A stretch of DNA of 64,000 nt from CAZRGV01 sp964599655 (GCA_964599655.1 CAZRGV010000007.1:25006-89005), one strand, 5' to 3'; positions 1-9,306 are shown, counted from the stretch's first letter. The notes: a model not told the origin generated them from the letters alone. Numbers and translations: made by a program.

Positions 1-3000
1 AGGATGCCACCCCGTCCGAACGCCTTGACGCCTTCAACCCGCCGCCATCCGTCACCGGTCACGCCGGGAATCCCATAGTGCTCGGCGAGGGGGCCGTTGA
101 GAAACGTATAATCAGCGTCAAGAAATGCCAGCGCCGGCAGGTCGCGCTGGAAGAGGTCGGTGAAGAAGAGGATCGTCTCTTCGTACATCGCGCCCCGGAG
201 ACCGTTGAACGTCGGGAAGTGTCGCTCGCTCTTCTCATCCAGAGTGTCGAAGTCATAGACATGAAGCCACTGGCAGGCAAACTCGGTAGCCAGGCGGCGG
301 ACCTTCTCATCCTTGAGCATGCGGCGAGCCTGACTGGCGAGGACGTCCGGATCACTCAGGCGGCCAGTAGCGGCCAGCTCGCGGAGAGTTTCATCGGGGG
401 CCGACGACCAGAGGAAATAGCTCAGGCGACTGGCCAGTTCCCAGTCCGACACGGGAGCCGGTTTCGCTCCCGGCCCTGGCATTTCGACCCGATAGAGGAA
501 GGCTGGTGAAACCAGCACTCGCGCGAGCACGAGCCGCCAGGCGTCGTCGTGCGCTAGTCCTTCGCCGCGAAGTCTGCGATAAAGGCTTCGTAACTCGTCG
601 GCCTCACCTGGCTGGAGCGGGCGGCGGTACGCCTTCTCGGCGAAGGCGATCACGGCGTCGAGCTGCTTCGGCTCGGCCGCGACGAGTGCCTTGCGGAAGG
701 CCGCCGCGCGGTCGAGGATCGGCTGGCGAAGCGGCTCGAAGACCGATGGGTCGGCGTCCTGCGAGGCATATTCCAGAAGCTGCTGAAACGCATCAACAAG
801 CGTGAGCGCGTCTTGGCTGACGAAGCGGAGCTCGTTCCAGAGCTGGTCGAGTCGGGCGGCCTGGGCGTCGTCCAGCATGAGCCGGCGGAGGTGGTCGTCC
901 TCGCGGTAGAAGAGAGTTAACGTGATCACCTCATCGACCGGAACGATCTTCGCGTAGCAGAGCGCCGGAGGGAACACCTCGCGGAAAGTGTCGAAGGCCG
1001 CTTCGAAACGCCGGCGGGCGGGCCCCGCTTCGCCCACGATTACCGGCCGCGCCGGGTCGATCTTCGGGCGAGACTTGGGCGCCTCGGTTGAGACCGCGAG
1101 CTGCACGCTTCCCTCGCCGTTGGTTGATGGGAGCTGGCCCGCCGTGACGAATTCGCAGCCTTCCACCAGTTCGGCCGGGAGCGTGACCGCGATGACCGCC
1201 GGGGCCTTTACCCCCAGACTCGCGCTGTCGATCGACTCGCCGCCCGGCAAGTGCCCGAACGTCGCCGGTCCGAGGTCTGCGGTTGCCTCGTCGGTGACCG
1301 TCCTTCGGATTTCTCCTCGCAGCCCTCGAAACAACGGGCTGCGGAGCGAGACGAGCCGTCGATAGAGCGTCGCATCAGGGCTATCCTTCGCCGCCGTTGC
1401 TCCTGAGGTCAGTAGCGTCTGGACCTCGCGGGCCAGCGCCGCTTTCTGCTCTGGGGTCGTCGCCAACTGCCACCTCGCGAGCACCGACCCGGCGGGGATC
1501 AACGCATCCGAATCGCCGCCGCGATCCGGTTCGGTATAAAAGTGCCAGATCCCAGCGTTACCGAAGCGGTCGGCGTGGGGGTTGCCCCCGAGCACGTCGG
1601 GCGAGACGTCGGCGGCCAGGTCCCACGTCTTGCCGTCGACGGTCAGGGTCAGGTCCACAGCCGTGAGGTCGCAGGAATGATTCCCGTCGCGAGGGCCGAC
1701 GAGCAGCGAGACAAGGTCGCCAGGCCGCACCGGCAGGTTCTCGAACGGCCCAACCTCGACCACATCCCCCCCGTGGGCCTCGCCCGCCACGAGCCGTTGC
1801 CGCATCGCCCCCCGTCGCACTTCCAGCGACCAGGTCACACCGTTGCCGCACTCGGGATGGGCATGCTGAACTTTCCCTTGAATCCGCAACGTTCCCGACA
1901 CCGGGCTGAGCCAGCCGGCCGCCACGCGCAAGGTCGGCGACGGGTGGATTGCCACGCTGTGCGGCTTGAGGTTTCCCGGGACTCGCACGTGCCTGTCCGA
2001 CGCATTGGCGACCATGTTCGGGGTTTCACCGGGTCCCCAACCATTTACAAAATCATACCCCGACACCTTCACAATCTGACCCTTCAGGTGAGACGTGATC
2101 GACACGGCGCCGCCGCCCGCGCTCAGGCCAAGACAGTCGAACCAGGCGGCGAGTACGTCGGGCGGCACGTCGTGTCTCTTGGCCAGCTCGGCTGTGTCGA
2201 AGTCCCCTCGAGACTCTCCAACCTCGGTCGCCGCCGCGAGACTCTTCGCCGTACCCGCGAAAACCCGCTCGCGACGCTCCGCCAGCGCCTTTGATACAGC
2301 GGGCACGTCGAGGAGGAGCAAGTCGGGCATGCCGGGCGCGACGAGGCGAGGACGTTCCCAAATGACCATGTCCTTATCCGATCCGTCCCCCGCGTCGTCC
2401 GCAACGAGGTAGAGCGTCACGTCGTTCCGGTTGTCTGGCGGGGGGATCGGGAGTTGGAACTCCTGCCTCGTCAGGAGGGGGGAAGCCGACTCCATCCACG
2501 ACTTCGGACCGCCAACCTTGCCAATATGCCCCACGCTGTTGAACTTCCAGAGTTGTGTTTGCCAGTGTGCGATTTCCTCGACAATCCCCTTCGCGTCGGA
2601 GGGCCGTGCGGCCTTCCATCGAGCTCGAAGTTCGTCGAGTAGTGGCGAGGTTTCCGTCCCGTTCAGGAGCGACCAGNNNNNNNNNNNNNNNNNNCGGAGA
2701 TACTTCGGGCTCAACTTTCGCTCGCGAGCCACCGCCTCGACCGACTTCGTCCCGCTCGACAGGCCCTCACGCTCGACGAGCAACGCCTCGAGGTAATGCT
2801 CTAGCGGGAGGCGTCCCCCAGCATTCGTGTCAAAGACGATCCCCTGAAGGTTGACTCGGGTTCCAGACCCTGGGTCGGTGAACTCGGAGTAGAATGCGCG
2901 AATTTGATCAACGATCTCATTGGTCCAGTCGCGTCGAGTGGTCCCCGGAGAGAATCGCAGGCCGTCGGGGAGCGGCACGGCGTGGGCGGCGACGGTTTTG

Positions 3001-3578
3001 GCGGCGTCGAAGTATTTCGAGAGTAGGGCCGGGGACATCACCAGGGCGTTGCCCGTATTGGTGAAACCCTCGCCGGCCGCGCCGTCGACGGGGAACTCGC
3101 GGGCTGGGTCGAGCGGTACACCCGTCAGGTCGCGGAGGGTGTACGTGTACTGGGCGTTGCTGAGTCGCCGAAGGACGACTGGTCCCGGGTCGCCCGCAGT
3201 GGCGAGAGCCTCGGCCCTCAGGTAGCCGGCTACCCAGTCGCTCAGGGCCTTCCGCGGCCCGTCGGCCATCCGTCGTCCTTCCTCGGGGGGCATCTCGCCG
3301 CTGCCGAGCTTCTCCACGACCTTCAGCCAGATACCGGGAGCCGTTCGGACGTCGGCCAGCGTGGCGAACCGCTCCAGGTCGAGGTCTCCTTCCTTGGCCT
3401 CGGTTGAGTGACACGTAAGGCAGTATTTCGCCAGGAGGGGTTTTGCTACGTTGGCATAGTCGGACGCCGCCTGCGCGAAATTCATCGCGTCGGCTCCGCC
3501 AAAGGCGGGTAACTCCACCGTGAACAGGACCAGGAAGACCAGGCCCTCCAGAATCCTCGGATAGCGTCCGCCCGTCAT
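1..3578 (-). CDS. Giant secreted PSCyt1-DUF1587-DUF1595-DUF1592-DUF1588 protein, 3' end off the window
   Basis: Reads right to left and leaves the window on the left, so about 1,190 residues are present and the C-terminus (rest of DUF1588, probably DUF1585) is missing. A hydrophobic N-terminus (residues 8-28) suggests export. A haem-type motif C53-L-T-C56-H57 belongs to the planctomycete cytochrome PSCyt1 group. DUF1587 follows at about 125-190 (LRRLSNAQYTYTLRDLTG). After a long central region come DUF1595 near 975 (EKAYRRPL), DUF1592 near 1010 (LVSPAFLYRVE) and the first residues of DUF1588 (HYGIPGV). An 18-base N run at 2677-2694 lies inside the gene, and the frame is preserved across it. 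The ATG at 3578 has a purine-rich GGTGGAG upstream. The family is abundant in Planctomycetota; its function is unknown, with extracellular electron transfer or polymer breakdown only proposed. Confidence 0.88.
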   Translation of the reverse strand, partial: MTGGRYPRILEGLVFLVLFTVELPAFGGADAMNFAQAASDYANVAKPLLAKYCLTCHSTEAKEGDLDLERFATLADVRTAPGIWLKVVEKLGSGEMPPEEGRRMADGPRKALSDWVAGYLRAEALATAGDPGPVVLRRLSNAQYTYTLRDLTGVPLDPAREFPVDGAAGEGFTNTGNALVMSPALLSKYFDAAKTVAAHAVPLPDGLRFSPGTTRRDWTNEIVDQIRAFYSEFTDPGSGTRVNLQGIVFDTNAGGRLPLEHYLEALLVEREGLSSGTKSVEAVARERKLSPKYLXXXXXXXWSLLNGTETSPLLDELRARWKAARPSDAKGIVEEIAHWQTQLWKFNSVGHIGKVGGPKSWMESASPLLTRQEFQLPIPPPDNRNDVTLYLVADDAGDGSDKDMVIWERPRLVAPGMPDLLLLDVPAVSKALAERRERVFAGTAKSLAAATEVGESRGDFDTAELAKRHDVPPDVLAAWFDCLGLSAGGGAVSITSHLKGQIVKVSGYDFVNGWGPGETPNMVANASDRHVRVPGNLKPHSVAIHPSPTLRVAAGWLSPVSGTLRIQGKVQHAHPECGNGVTWSLEVRRGAMRQRLVAGEAHGGDVVEVGPFENLPVRPGDLVSLLVGPRDGNHSCDLTAVDLTLTVDGKTWDLAADVSPDVLGGNPHADRFGNAGIWHFYTEPDRGGDSDALIPAGSVLARWQLATTPEQKAALAREVQTLLTSGATAAKDSPDATLYRRLVSLRSPLFRGLRGEIRRTVTDEATADLGPATFGHLPGGESIDSASLGVKAPAVIAVTLPAELVEGCEFVTAGQLPSTNGEGSVQLAVSTEAPKSRPKIDPARPVIVGEAGPARRRFEAAFDTFREVFPPALCYAKIVPVDEVITLTLFYREDDHLRRLMLDDAQAARLDQLWNELRFVSQDALTLVDAFQQLLEYASQDADPSVFEPLRQPILDRAAAFRKALVAAEPKQLDAVIAFAEKAYRRPLQPGEADELRSLYRRLRGEGLAHDDAWRLVLARVLVSPAFLYRVEMPGPGAKPAPVSDWELASRLSYFLWSSAPDETLRELAATGRLSDPDVLASQARRMLKDEKVRRLATEFACQWLHVYDFDTLDEKSERHFPTFNGLRGAMYEETILFFTDLFQRDLPALAFLDADYTFLNGPLAEHYGIPGVTGDGWRRVEGVKAFGRGGI
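2677..2694. other. Assembly gap (18 N) inside the cytochrome gene
   Basis: Run of 18 undetermined bases. The reading frame before and after is the same (six codons), so the length looks correct and the gene is not broken here. Confidence 0.98.
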
Positions 3579-3819
3579 GCCGCCATCTCCACCCTTACCT
3601 TGCCGACTCTCGGTCCGCCTTTCCAACGTGTGCGACACCCGTCGAAGAAAACCGGCCCAGCAAACGTGAATGCTCGAATTAAGGATGGATCGCTGGAACA
3701 ATTCCGTCCAACGGCCACTTCTCGCGGATTCTACGAACTTGAAGCGAGATTGTATACAACCTCGTGGTCTGTCGAACTTCAGGAGCGGCGACCAGATGCG
3801 TCCGGTCCGACAGCACGGC

Positions 3820-4362
3820 TCAGAGCCGTTCGAGCCACTTCGCCGACGACAGCACCTCGCTCAGAAGCATTTGTTGGGCGCAAAGGATCGACCGGTGAAG
3901 CTCTTCCGCTGTCACGGTTCCGGCGGCGTTCGAGAGCGGTAGTGTCCCGGTCGCGTCGCTGAGAAATTCAACCTTGAAGCCCCGATGAACTGCCTGGCGG
4001 GCCGTCGTGTCGCAGCACATGTGCGTCATGTAGCCGGAGATCGTGAGCGTGTCGATCGCTCGATCTCGGAGCCAGGCCTCAAGCGGCGTATTCGTGAAGC
4101 TGCCCGGCAGTGTCTTCTCGACCAGGAAATCCCTCGGTCGGACGGCGATCTCGGGGTGCAGCTCCCAGCCATGACTGCCCTTCTGGAAGAACGGCTTCTC
4201 CGGCTGAGTCATATGGTGCTGGATCACGACCGTGGGAATCTTCCCCCGCGACTCGTCCATCACCTGAAGAATTCGCTCCAGATGGCCGGCCGGATGGGTG
4301 ATCGGCAGGGCGCCGGTGAAATATTCGTTCTGGACATCGATCACGAGAAGCGCGCGGCACAT
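3820..4362 (-). CDS. Isochorismatase-family cysteine hydrolase
   Basis: 180 residues, the usual size for this family of small cytosolic hydrolases (nicotinamidase, isochorismatase, N-carbamoyl amidase types). The catalytic triad is visible: D9 in LLVIDVQNEYF, K83 in LVEKTLPGSF, and the nucleophilic cysteine C116 in the THMCCDTTAR loop, preceded by the typical SGYMTH strand. Substrate cannot be read from the sequence. It sits 11 bp downstream of the DUF1569 gene on the same strand, so the two are probably co-transcribed. The ATG at 4362 is the only good start in frame. A 241-bp stretch separates it from the large cytochrome gene downstream, and I see nothing recognisable there. Confidence 0.9.
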   Translation of the reverse strand: MCRALLVIDVQNEYFTGALPITHPAGHLERILQVMDESRGKIPTVVIQHHMTQPEKPFFQKGSHGWELHPEIAVRPRDFLVEKTLPGSFTNTPLEAWLRDRAIDTLTISGYMTHMCCDTTARQAVHRGFKVEFLSDATGTLPLSNAAGTVTAEELHRSILCAQQMLLSEVLSSAKWLERL

Positions 4363-4373
4363 GAGGGTCTCCC

Positions 4374-4832
4374 TTATTCAGCCGCCGTCGGCACGGCGAA
4401 GCCGAGGTGATGGGCGATGTGGATGAGCTGCAACCGGTCCCACTCGGCCTTCGTCAGCGGCCCGAGAATCCGGTGCGGAATGACGGGACCAGCCGACGCC
4501 TTATAATGGGCGATGGCTGCCCGCAGGCCCTCCGCTTCCTCGCGCTCGCCGAGCGTGTCAATCGGCATGATCTCGGCCGGCCCGGGCAGCCCTTCTGGGA
4601 GCCTTCCGGACTCCAAGACGTGCCGCTTCTGTTCCACCGAGACCCACTTCGACGGGTCCTGCGGCGTCGTGGCAGGCAGGTCCACGACCCGACGCAGGAC
4701 GGTCGCGAGGTGTTGGCAAATCTGTGCCAGCGACCAGTTTCCAACGGTCGTGTGACCCTCCAGCAGCCGCTCGACCTCCGGCATGACCTCGTCGAACTGT
4801 TCGAATCGGAGGTTCCTTCGTCCCTCGGTCAT
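4374..4832 (-). CDS. DUF1569 (DinB-superfamily) protein
   Basis: 152 residues. The fold family is recognisable from RRNLRFEQFDEV at the start, the helix VGNWSLAQICQHLA near 35-48, and the C-terminal GPLTKAEWDRLQLIHIAHHL. DUF1569 proteins are small four-helix-bundle proteins of the DinB type whose conserved His residues can bind a metal. No reaction is established for this branch. The frame stays open upstream to 5075, but that part overlaps the decayed transposase and does not resemble the family, so I take the ATG at 4832 (MTEGRRN). The isochorismatase-like gene follows after 11 bp. Confidence 0.8.
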   Translation of the reverse strand: MTEGRRNLRFEQFDEVMPEVERLLEGHTTVGNWSLAQICQHLATVLRRVVDLPATTPQDPSKWVSVEQKRHVLESGRLPEGLPGPAEIMPIDTLGEREEAEGLRAAIAHYKASAGPVIPHRILGPLTKAEWDRLQLIHIAHHLGFAVPTAAE

Positions 4833-4936
4833 CACTGTCCCCAGAGCCTTTCCATCGTGCCCTTGCTTCCGTCGCGTTTCCGATCCGAAGGGGTGATTAT
4901 CCCGAGGATCGTCGAATCCGGCCAGTCGGTGGTGTC

Positions 4937-5670
4937 CTACGTTGATTGAGCAGACGGGCGTGTGAACCACTCCCGCCAGTTCCCCACGTGATCCGAAAGG
5001 CCCGCCGACAGCGTCGGCGTCCGCTTGCACCAGCGTCCGAGCCCGCCCCTGACCCTCAGCGTCCGGACGCACCAACGGAAGTTCGGGCCGTACTGCGGCA
5101 GATAGGTCATCGCCTCATTGACCTACCAGTCCTTTCTGAAGCGGTACGTCTTCCGCCATTCCGGGCGTTGCGGCCGCAGTCGCTCGCGTTCTGACGCTCC
5201 ACGAACGAGGTGTTGACGCGGCGGCTCGCTGTCGAGGCGGCTAGGTCCTCCTCCAGTGGCTCCGGGGAGCCGAAGACCTGGCTCTTCTCCATCGCGACCA
5301 CACGGTTGTTCTCGCGGTGCTTGTGCACCGTCGCGTCGATGACCTTCTCCGGCAACCGCCGCTCGGGCACGAGGATTGGGCGACTCGGTCCGCGTTGCGA
5401 CGATGCGGGCACCGGCTCGCCGAACATCCCTCGGTCGCCGTCACATGCGCCGGATATTCGTGGTATGCGCCGGATATTCGTGGTTGGTCATCATCGCCGG
5501 CAGCTCGCACCCAGAACGTCGTTTCACCTCGGCGACGAGGGCCCGGGCGTTCTCCTCGGCCCGTGCCCCGGTAACGACCGCTAGGACGAGCTTGTGCTCG
5601 GGGTTGAAGGCGAAGCGATCCCAGTAGTCGCCCTGGTGGTCTCGTCGGGGGAGGCAGAAAACCGCGATAC
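4937..5670 (-). pseudogene. Decayed IS1-type transposase
   Basis: Read right to left, blocks of a planctomycete IS1-type transposase appear in changing frames: QGDYWDRFAFNPEHKLVLAV and EENARALVAEV (about 5510-5640), then ATVHKHRENNRVVAMEK, VNTSFVERQN and GRNARN (5160-5345), then YRFRKDW, an in-frame TAG at 5123-5125, EAMTYLPQYGPNFRW, and finally AGLSDHVGNWREWF ending at a TAG at 4937-4939. Stops, at least two frame changes and a 20-bp tandem duplication (5445-5484) show it is dead. The N-terminal part of the element and its inverted repeats are not identifiable. Assignment rests on remembered family motifs, especially NTSFVERQN. Confidence 0.75.
5445..5484. repeat. 20-bp perfect tandem duplication in the dead transposase
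   Basis: Two adjacent copies of ATGCGCCGGATATTCGTGGT (5445-5464 and 5465-5484). As 20 is not a multiple of three, the duplication alone shifts the transposase frame. Confidence 0.95.
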
Positions 5671-6003
5671 GGGTTCTAATGCGGTTTTTGACCCTGCTCC
5701 TGAATATCCCCTATGTTGGATCAATCGAATCCATGTCCGCCGCCCCGATTTGTAATGCGAGCTTGCACTCAAGCAGCACGTTCATCGACGTCACTGCTTT
5801 TGAGCGGCCCCACGGTCGATCATTCCCAGTCTGGCACTTCCGGAAAACCGCCCAGTAGCAACCGTGCCGCATCTTCGGTATCCTAGACTTCCGGTTCACC
5901 GCCTCGATTCGTATCAGAAAATCGTATCAGGGCGGTTTGTATCAGAAACCAAGCAAGACGAGATTGGCGCAAAGCCGGGAATATCAGACAGTTCGTTTCA
6001 CAC
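5671..6003. other. Gene-free stretch between transposase remnant and tRNA-Ser
   Basis: No convincing gene on either strand. Near the right end the heptamer GTATCAG occurs three times in 35 bp (5911-5917, 5924-5930, 5939-5945). This could be part of an element end or a protein-binding site, but no match is recognised. The stretch is probably eroded mobile-element DNA. Confidence 0.5.
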
Positions 6004-6090
6004 GGAGAGGTGACCGAGAGGCCGAAGGTGCGGCACTGGAAATGCCGTGTGGTGTCACAGCCACCGCGGGTTCGAATCCCGCCCTCTCCG
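6004..6090 (+). tRNA. tRNA-Ser (anticodon GGA)
   Basis: 87-nt class II tRNA. The acceptor arm GGAGAGG (6004-6010) pairs with CCTCTCC (6083-6089), followed by discriminator G6090. The T arm is GCGGG-TTCGAAT-CCCGC (6066-6082). The anticodon loop CTGGAAA carries GGA, so it reads UCC/UCU serine codons. A long variable arm lies between anticodon and T arms, as expected for tRNA-Ser. The 3' CCA is not encoded (CTT follows). Confidence 0.96.
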
Positions 6091-6194
6091 CTTGAACATC
6101 TGTGGTGTCAATGGCTTAGAAAGAACACTCTCGACGTAACTCTCCGATTACCCCATAAGCGTCTTCCGATCTCTCGCGAGCGCGACCAAACGAG

Positions 6195-6230
6195 AAAACC
6201 CCCGACCCGGCTGATGCCGAGACGGGGGTT
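6195..6230 (+). terminator. Rho-independent terminator downstream of tRNA-Ser
   Basis: Stem AAACCCCCG (6195-6203) pairs with CGGGGGTTT (6222-6230), with an inner CGGC/GCCG pair in the loop. It is followed by a T-rich GTTGTTGTGG. It lies 105 bp after the tRNA on the same strand. Confidence 0.75.
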
Positions 6231-6261
6231 TGTTGTTGTGGTCTGATCCCACTCATGGCCG

Positions 6262-6552
6262 TCAGCGTCGAAGGAGGTCGATGAGGCGAGCAACCTCGGC
6301 TAGATCGCAACCATCCGGGGTTGCTTGGATGGATTTGATAGCTGGTGGCGTCTCCATCCGCCGCCCATCGAGCCCCAGCATCGTCGCACTCCACCGCCTC
6401 GCGAAGTCCGAGGCGGGTCGCGGCGCTCCGCGCCAGTATCTTTTTGACTTGACCCGCTGAAAGACTGGCTCGATCTCGTTGAGCTTCGGGCTGGACGGCG
6501 GCAGAACACTTGGGGTCCGAAACCTCGTTCCTTCGCGAGGAGCCGAGTGCAT
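6262..6552 (-). pseudogene. IS630-type transposase C-terminal fragment
   Basis: The 96-residue frame contains SSPKLNEIEPVFQRVKSKRYW, the last catalytic block of IS630/DDE_3 transposases (normally SPELNPIEPVW.xLK, with the third acidic residue). The N-terminal two thirds are missing. Upstream sequence runs into a 10-N gap at 6632, and the frame there is closed by stops. The C-terminal tail (ALGLDGRRM-like) does not resemble an intact end. Probably a dead fragment. Confidence 0.6.
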
Positions 6553-6631
6553 TTCACCGCGCGTTGGGAGACGATCCGACTTCGACCGTAGCGACGCGAG
6601 GCGGGTCGGTCATGGTAACGGCGGTAAGTCT

Positions 6632-6641
6632 NNNNNNNNNN
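6632..6641. other. Assembly gap (10 N)
   Basis: Ten undetermined bases, probably a placeholder of unknown true length. It lies just upstream of the IS630-type fragment, so the assembly may have broken on a repeated element. Confidence 0.97.
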
Positions 6642-6714
6642 GCCCTCCACTCGTACCGAACCCATCTGGGGTGGGGGCGCGCGTGACGGCCTGGCCTGCG
6701 CCGTGGAGGAACTC

Positions 6715-9084
6715 ATGGCACGTTTGGTGTTTCGACTCCGAAGAAGGATCTTGCTTGCGATCGGGCTTGCAATCGTGGTGGGTCAGGCTCGATCGACACC
6801 CGCACAAGTCGAGGTTGTGGCTCAGGCTCCCTACGACGAGGTGTCGGAGCGACTAGGCGGTCTTGTTGAAAGAGAGCGGGCCGAGAAGCAACTTCCCGCC
6901 GTCATGATCGCCCTGGTGGATGACCAGAGAATCGTCTGGGCCAAGGGGTTCGGGCTTGCCGATCCTGCTCGACGGATTCCCGCCTCGGCCGAGACCGTTG
7001 TTCGGGTCGGATCGATCTCGAAACTCTTCACGGATCTGGCGGTGATGCAGCTTGTCGAACGGGGGATCGTTGACCTCGACGCGCCGGTCCAGACGTATTT
7101 GCCTGGGTTTCATCCAGCGAATCCCTTCGACCAGCCAATCACGCTTCGGCAGTTGATGTCGCACCGATCGGGTCTGGTCAGAGAGCCGCCGGTCGGGCAC
7201 TACTTCGACCCCGAAGCCCCTTCCCTGGCCGAGACCGTCAGGAGTCTCAACACCACCCGGCTGATCTACGAACCCGAGACGCGAACCAAATACTCAAACG
7301 CGGGCATCGCCACGGTGGGCCTGGTGGTTGAGACGCTTCGGAAGCAGCCATTCGACGAGGCCTTGCGGGCGACGATCCTCGACCCGCTGGGGATGACCTC
7401 CAGCGCGTTCGAGCTGAGACCCGAGCTCGAATCCCGGCTGGCCAAGGCGGTTATGTGGACCTACGACAATCGTGAGTTCCCTGCCCCGACGTTCCGGATC
7501 GGAACCTCGCCAGCCGGCAACCTCTACTCGACGGTCGGCGACCTTGGCAAGTTTCTCGCTTTACTCTTTGCCCGCGGCATCTCTAACAACGGCCCGATCG
7601 TCAAATCCGAGACGCTGGAAGCGATGTGGAATCCACAGTTTGGTGACTCGTCGCCGTTCGGGCTCGGGTTCGTTTTGTCCAGACTCGATGGGCACCGGCA
7701 GATCAGTCACGGTGGGGCCGTTTACGGATTCGCGACCGAGCTGGCCGCATTGCCCGACGAGAAGCTTGGTGTGGCGGTGGTCGCCACGAAGGACTGCGCA
7801 AACGGGTTCACGAAAAACGTCGCCAGCCAGGCCCTTCGTCTCTTGCTCGCTGCCCGCAACGGTAACCCGTTGCCCGAAATCGAGTCGACCGAACCCATCG
7901 GCCCGGAACGCGCGGCAAAGCTTCAGGGACGATACGAGAGGGAGGATCAGGGGTTTGATTTGATCGAGCGAGATGGTCGGCTTTTTGTGCAGGCTTTCCA
8001 AGGGGGTTACCGCAATGAACTCCGCGCCAGGGGCGATGAACTCGTCGTCGACGATCCGCTGGGCTTTGGTCCATCGTTCCAGGTCAAGGAGAAGATCCTG
8101 ACAATCGGCTCGAAATCCTTCGAACGCGTCGAGCGCAGGCCGCCGCCGCCGTGTCCCGATAAATGGAAAGGACTTCTCGGCGAGTATGGCTGGGATCACG
8201 ACGTACTTTACATTCTCGAGAAAGATGGCAAGCTTCAGGCCTTGATCGAATGGTTTGAATACAACCCCCTGGAAGAGGTTGAGCCGAACGTCTTCCGCTT
8301 TCCGGATCATGGTCTCTACGCGGGCGAGAGACTGATCTTCCAGCGGGACGAAATGGGTCGGGCGACGCAGGTTGAGGCCGCCAGCGTGGTCTTCCGCCGC
8401 CGAGTCATCGACGGCGAGAACGGCGGGACATTCAAAATCAAGCCGGTCAACCCCGTTGACGTGCTTCGTGTCAAGGCTCAGGCGGCCGCCCCTCCCAAGG
8501 AAAGTGGCGAGTTCCGCAAACCCGAACTCGTCGAGTTGGTTCGTCTCGACCCGAGCATCAGGCTCGACATCCGATACGCCTCGACGAACAACTTCCTCGG
8601 CACGCCATTCTATGCCGAGGCTCGCGCTTTCATGCAACGTCCAGCCGCGGAAGCCCTGGTCCGCGCGCATCGCGAGTTGGCCAAACAAAAGCTCGGCCTC
8701 CTGATCCACGACGCATATCGTCCCTGGTTTGTCACCCGTATGTTTTGGGATGCCACAACGGGCCCCGATCGCCAGTTCGTCGCCGATCCCGAAAAGGGCT
8801 CGAGACACAATCGTGGCTGCGCGGTCGATCTCACTTTGTACGATCGAGAGACAGGCAAGCCGATCGAGATGGTGGGGGGGTACGACGAATTCTCAGCTCG
8901 TTCGAACCCCGATTATCCAGGCGGAACGTCACTCCAGCGATGGTATCGCGAACGACTACGGCGAGCTCTTGAAGCTGAGGGATTCCGGGTCAATGCGGTT
9001 GAGTGGTGGCATTTCGACCACCAGGATTGGTCCCATTACCCGATCCTAAACGTCCCCTTTAATCAAGTCGATCCCACGTCCTGA
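6715..9084 (+). CDS. Serine hydrolase (class C beta-lactamase fold) fused to a VanX-type D-Ala-D-Ala dipeptidase
   Basis: 789 residues. A signal-like N-terminus (RRILLAIGLAIVVGQA) is followed by a penicillin-binding/beta-lactamase-related serine hydrolase at about 40-385: catalytic S100-I-S-K103, Y193-S-N195 and H332-G-G. A linker region of about 250 residues (385-600) follows. The C-terminal third is an M15D dipeptidase with zinc ligands in SRHNRGCAVD (H698, D705) and EWWHFD (H766), matching VanX/DdpX. Both halves act on D-alanyl peptide chemistry, so a periplasmic role in peptidoglycan or D-peptide turnover is inferred. The ATG at 6715 has GGAGGA four bases upstream. A GTG at 6703 is in frame but lies inside that ribosome-binding site. 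No van resistance genes are nearby. Confidence 0.9.
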   Translation: MARLVFRLRRRILLAIGLAIVVGQARSTPAQVEVVAQAPYDEVSERLGGLVERERAEKQLPAVMIALVDDQRIVWAKGFGLADPARRIPASAETVVRVGSISKLFTDLAVMQLVERGIVDLDAPVQTYLPGFHPANPFDQPITLRQLMSHRSGLVREPPVGHYFDPEAPSLAETVRSLNTTRLIYEPETRTKYSNAGIATVGLVVETLRKQPFDEALRATILDPLGMTSSAFELRPELESRLAKAVMWTYDNREFPAPTFRIGTSPAGNLYSTVGDLGKFLALLFARGISNNGPIVKSETLEAMWNPQFGDSSPFGLGFVLSRLDGHRQISHGGAVYGFATELAALPDEKLGVAVVATKDCANGFTKNVASQALRLLLAARNGNPLPEIESTEPIGPERAAKLQGRYEREDQGFDLIERDGRLFVQAFQGGYRNELRARGDELVVDDPLGFGPSFQVKEKILTIGSKSFERVERRPPPPCPDKWKGLLGEYGWDHDVLYILEKDGKLQALIEWFEYNPLEEVEPNVFRFPDHGLYAGERLIFQRDEMGRATQVEAASVVFRRRVIDGENGGTFKIKPVNPVDVLRVKAQAAAPPKESGEFRKPELVELVRLDPSIRLDIRYASTNNFLGTPFYAEARAFMQRPAAEALVRAHRELAKQKLGLLIHDAYRPWFVTRMFWDATTGPDRQFVADPEKGSRHNRGCAVDLTLYDRETGKPIEMVGGYDEFSARSNPDYPGGTSLQRWYRERLRRALEAEGFRVNAVEWWHFDHQDWSHYPILNVPFNQVDPTS

Positions 9085-9306
9085 CCCCTCGTGTTCTTCC
9101 CATGGTCGCGCTGTGCACTGCGCATTCTAGTTTAGAAAAGATAAGGTATTTTGCCGGAATAAACATTGGACATAAAGGGCAAAATCTGGCAAACTGCGAC
9201 GGATCTCCCCCCAAGGTCAGTCCTTCCATGCTGGAAGTCGAGATCGGGCGAGGCCTTCTTTAGGGCTCGCGTACGTCGAGAATCGCCGAGGCGAAGAGGC
9301 CACGCG

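Noticed and set aside
4833..5075. N-terminal extension of the DUF1569 gene up to 5075
   Set aside because: Overlaps the transposase remnant in another frame and does not resemble the family; the ATG at 4832 gives the normal length.
5711..5899. 62-residue minus-strand frame in the gap before tRNA-Ser
   Set aside because: No ribosome-binding site, no recognisable motif, and located in eroded element DNA.
5911..5945. Three GTATCAG heptamers considered as a CRISPR-like or integrase site
   Set aside because: Spacing is irregular, the unit is too short, and no cas or integrase gene is present.
6162..6172. Eleven bases equal to the inner end of an Illumina adapter (TCTTCCGATCT)
   Set aside because: Only 11 bases, no further adapter match on either side; could be chance, unlike the 36-bp match at 63953.
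7561..8808. 415-residue minus-strand frame opposite the serine hydrolase-VanX gene
   Set aside because: Lies entirely inside a gene with intact catalytic motifs; the translation matches no family.
8540..9084. VanX domain as part of a glycopeptide resistance cluster
   Set aside because: No vanH, D-Ala-D-Lac ligase or vanRS-type pair nearby; the domain is fused to a hydrolase and more likely serves wall turnover.
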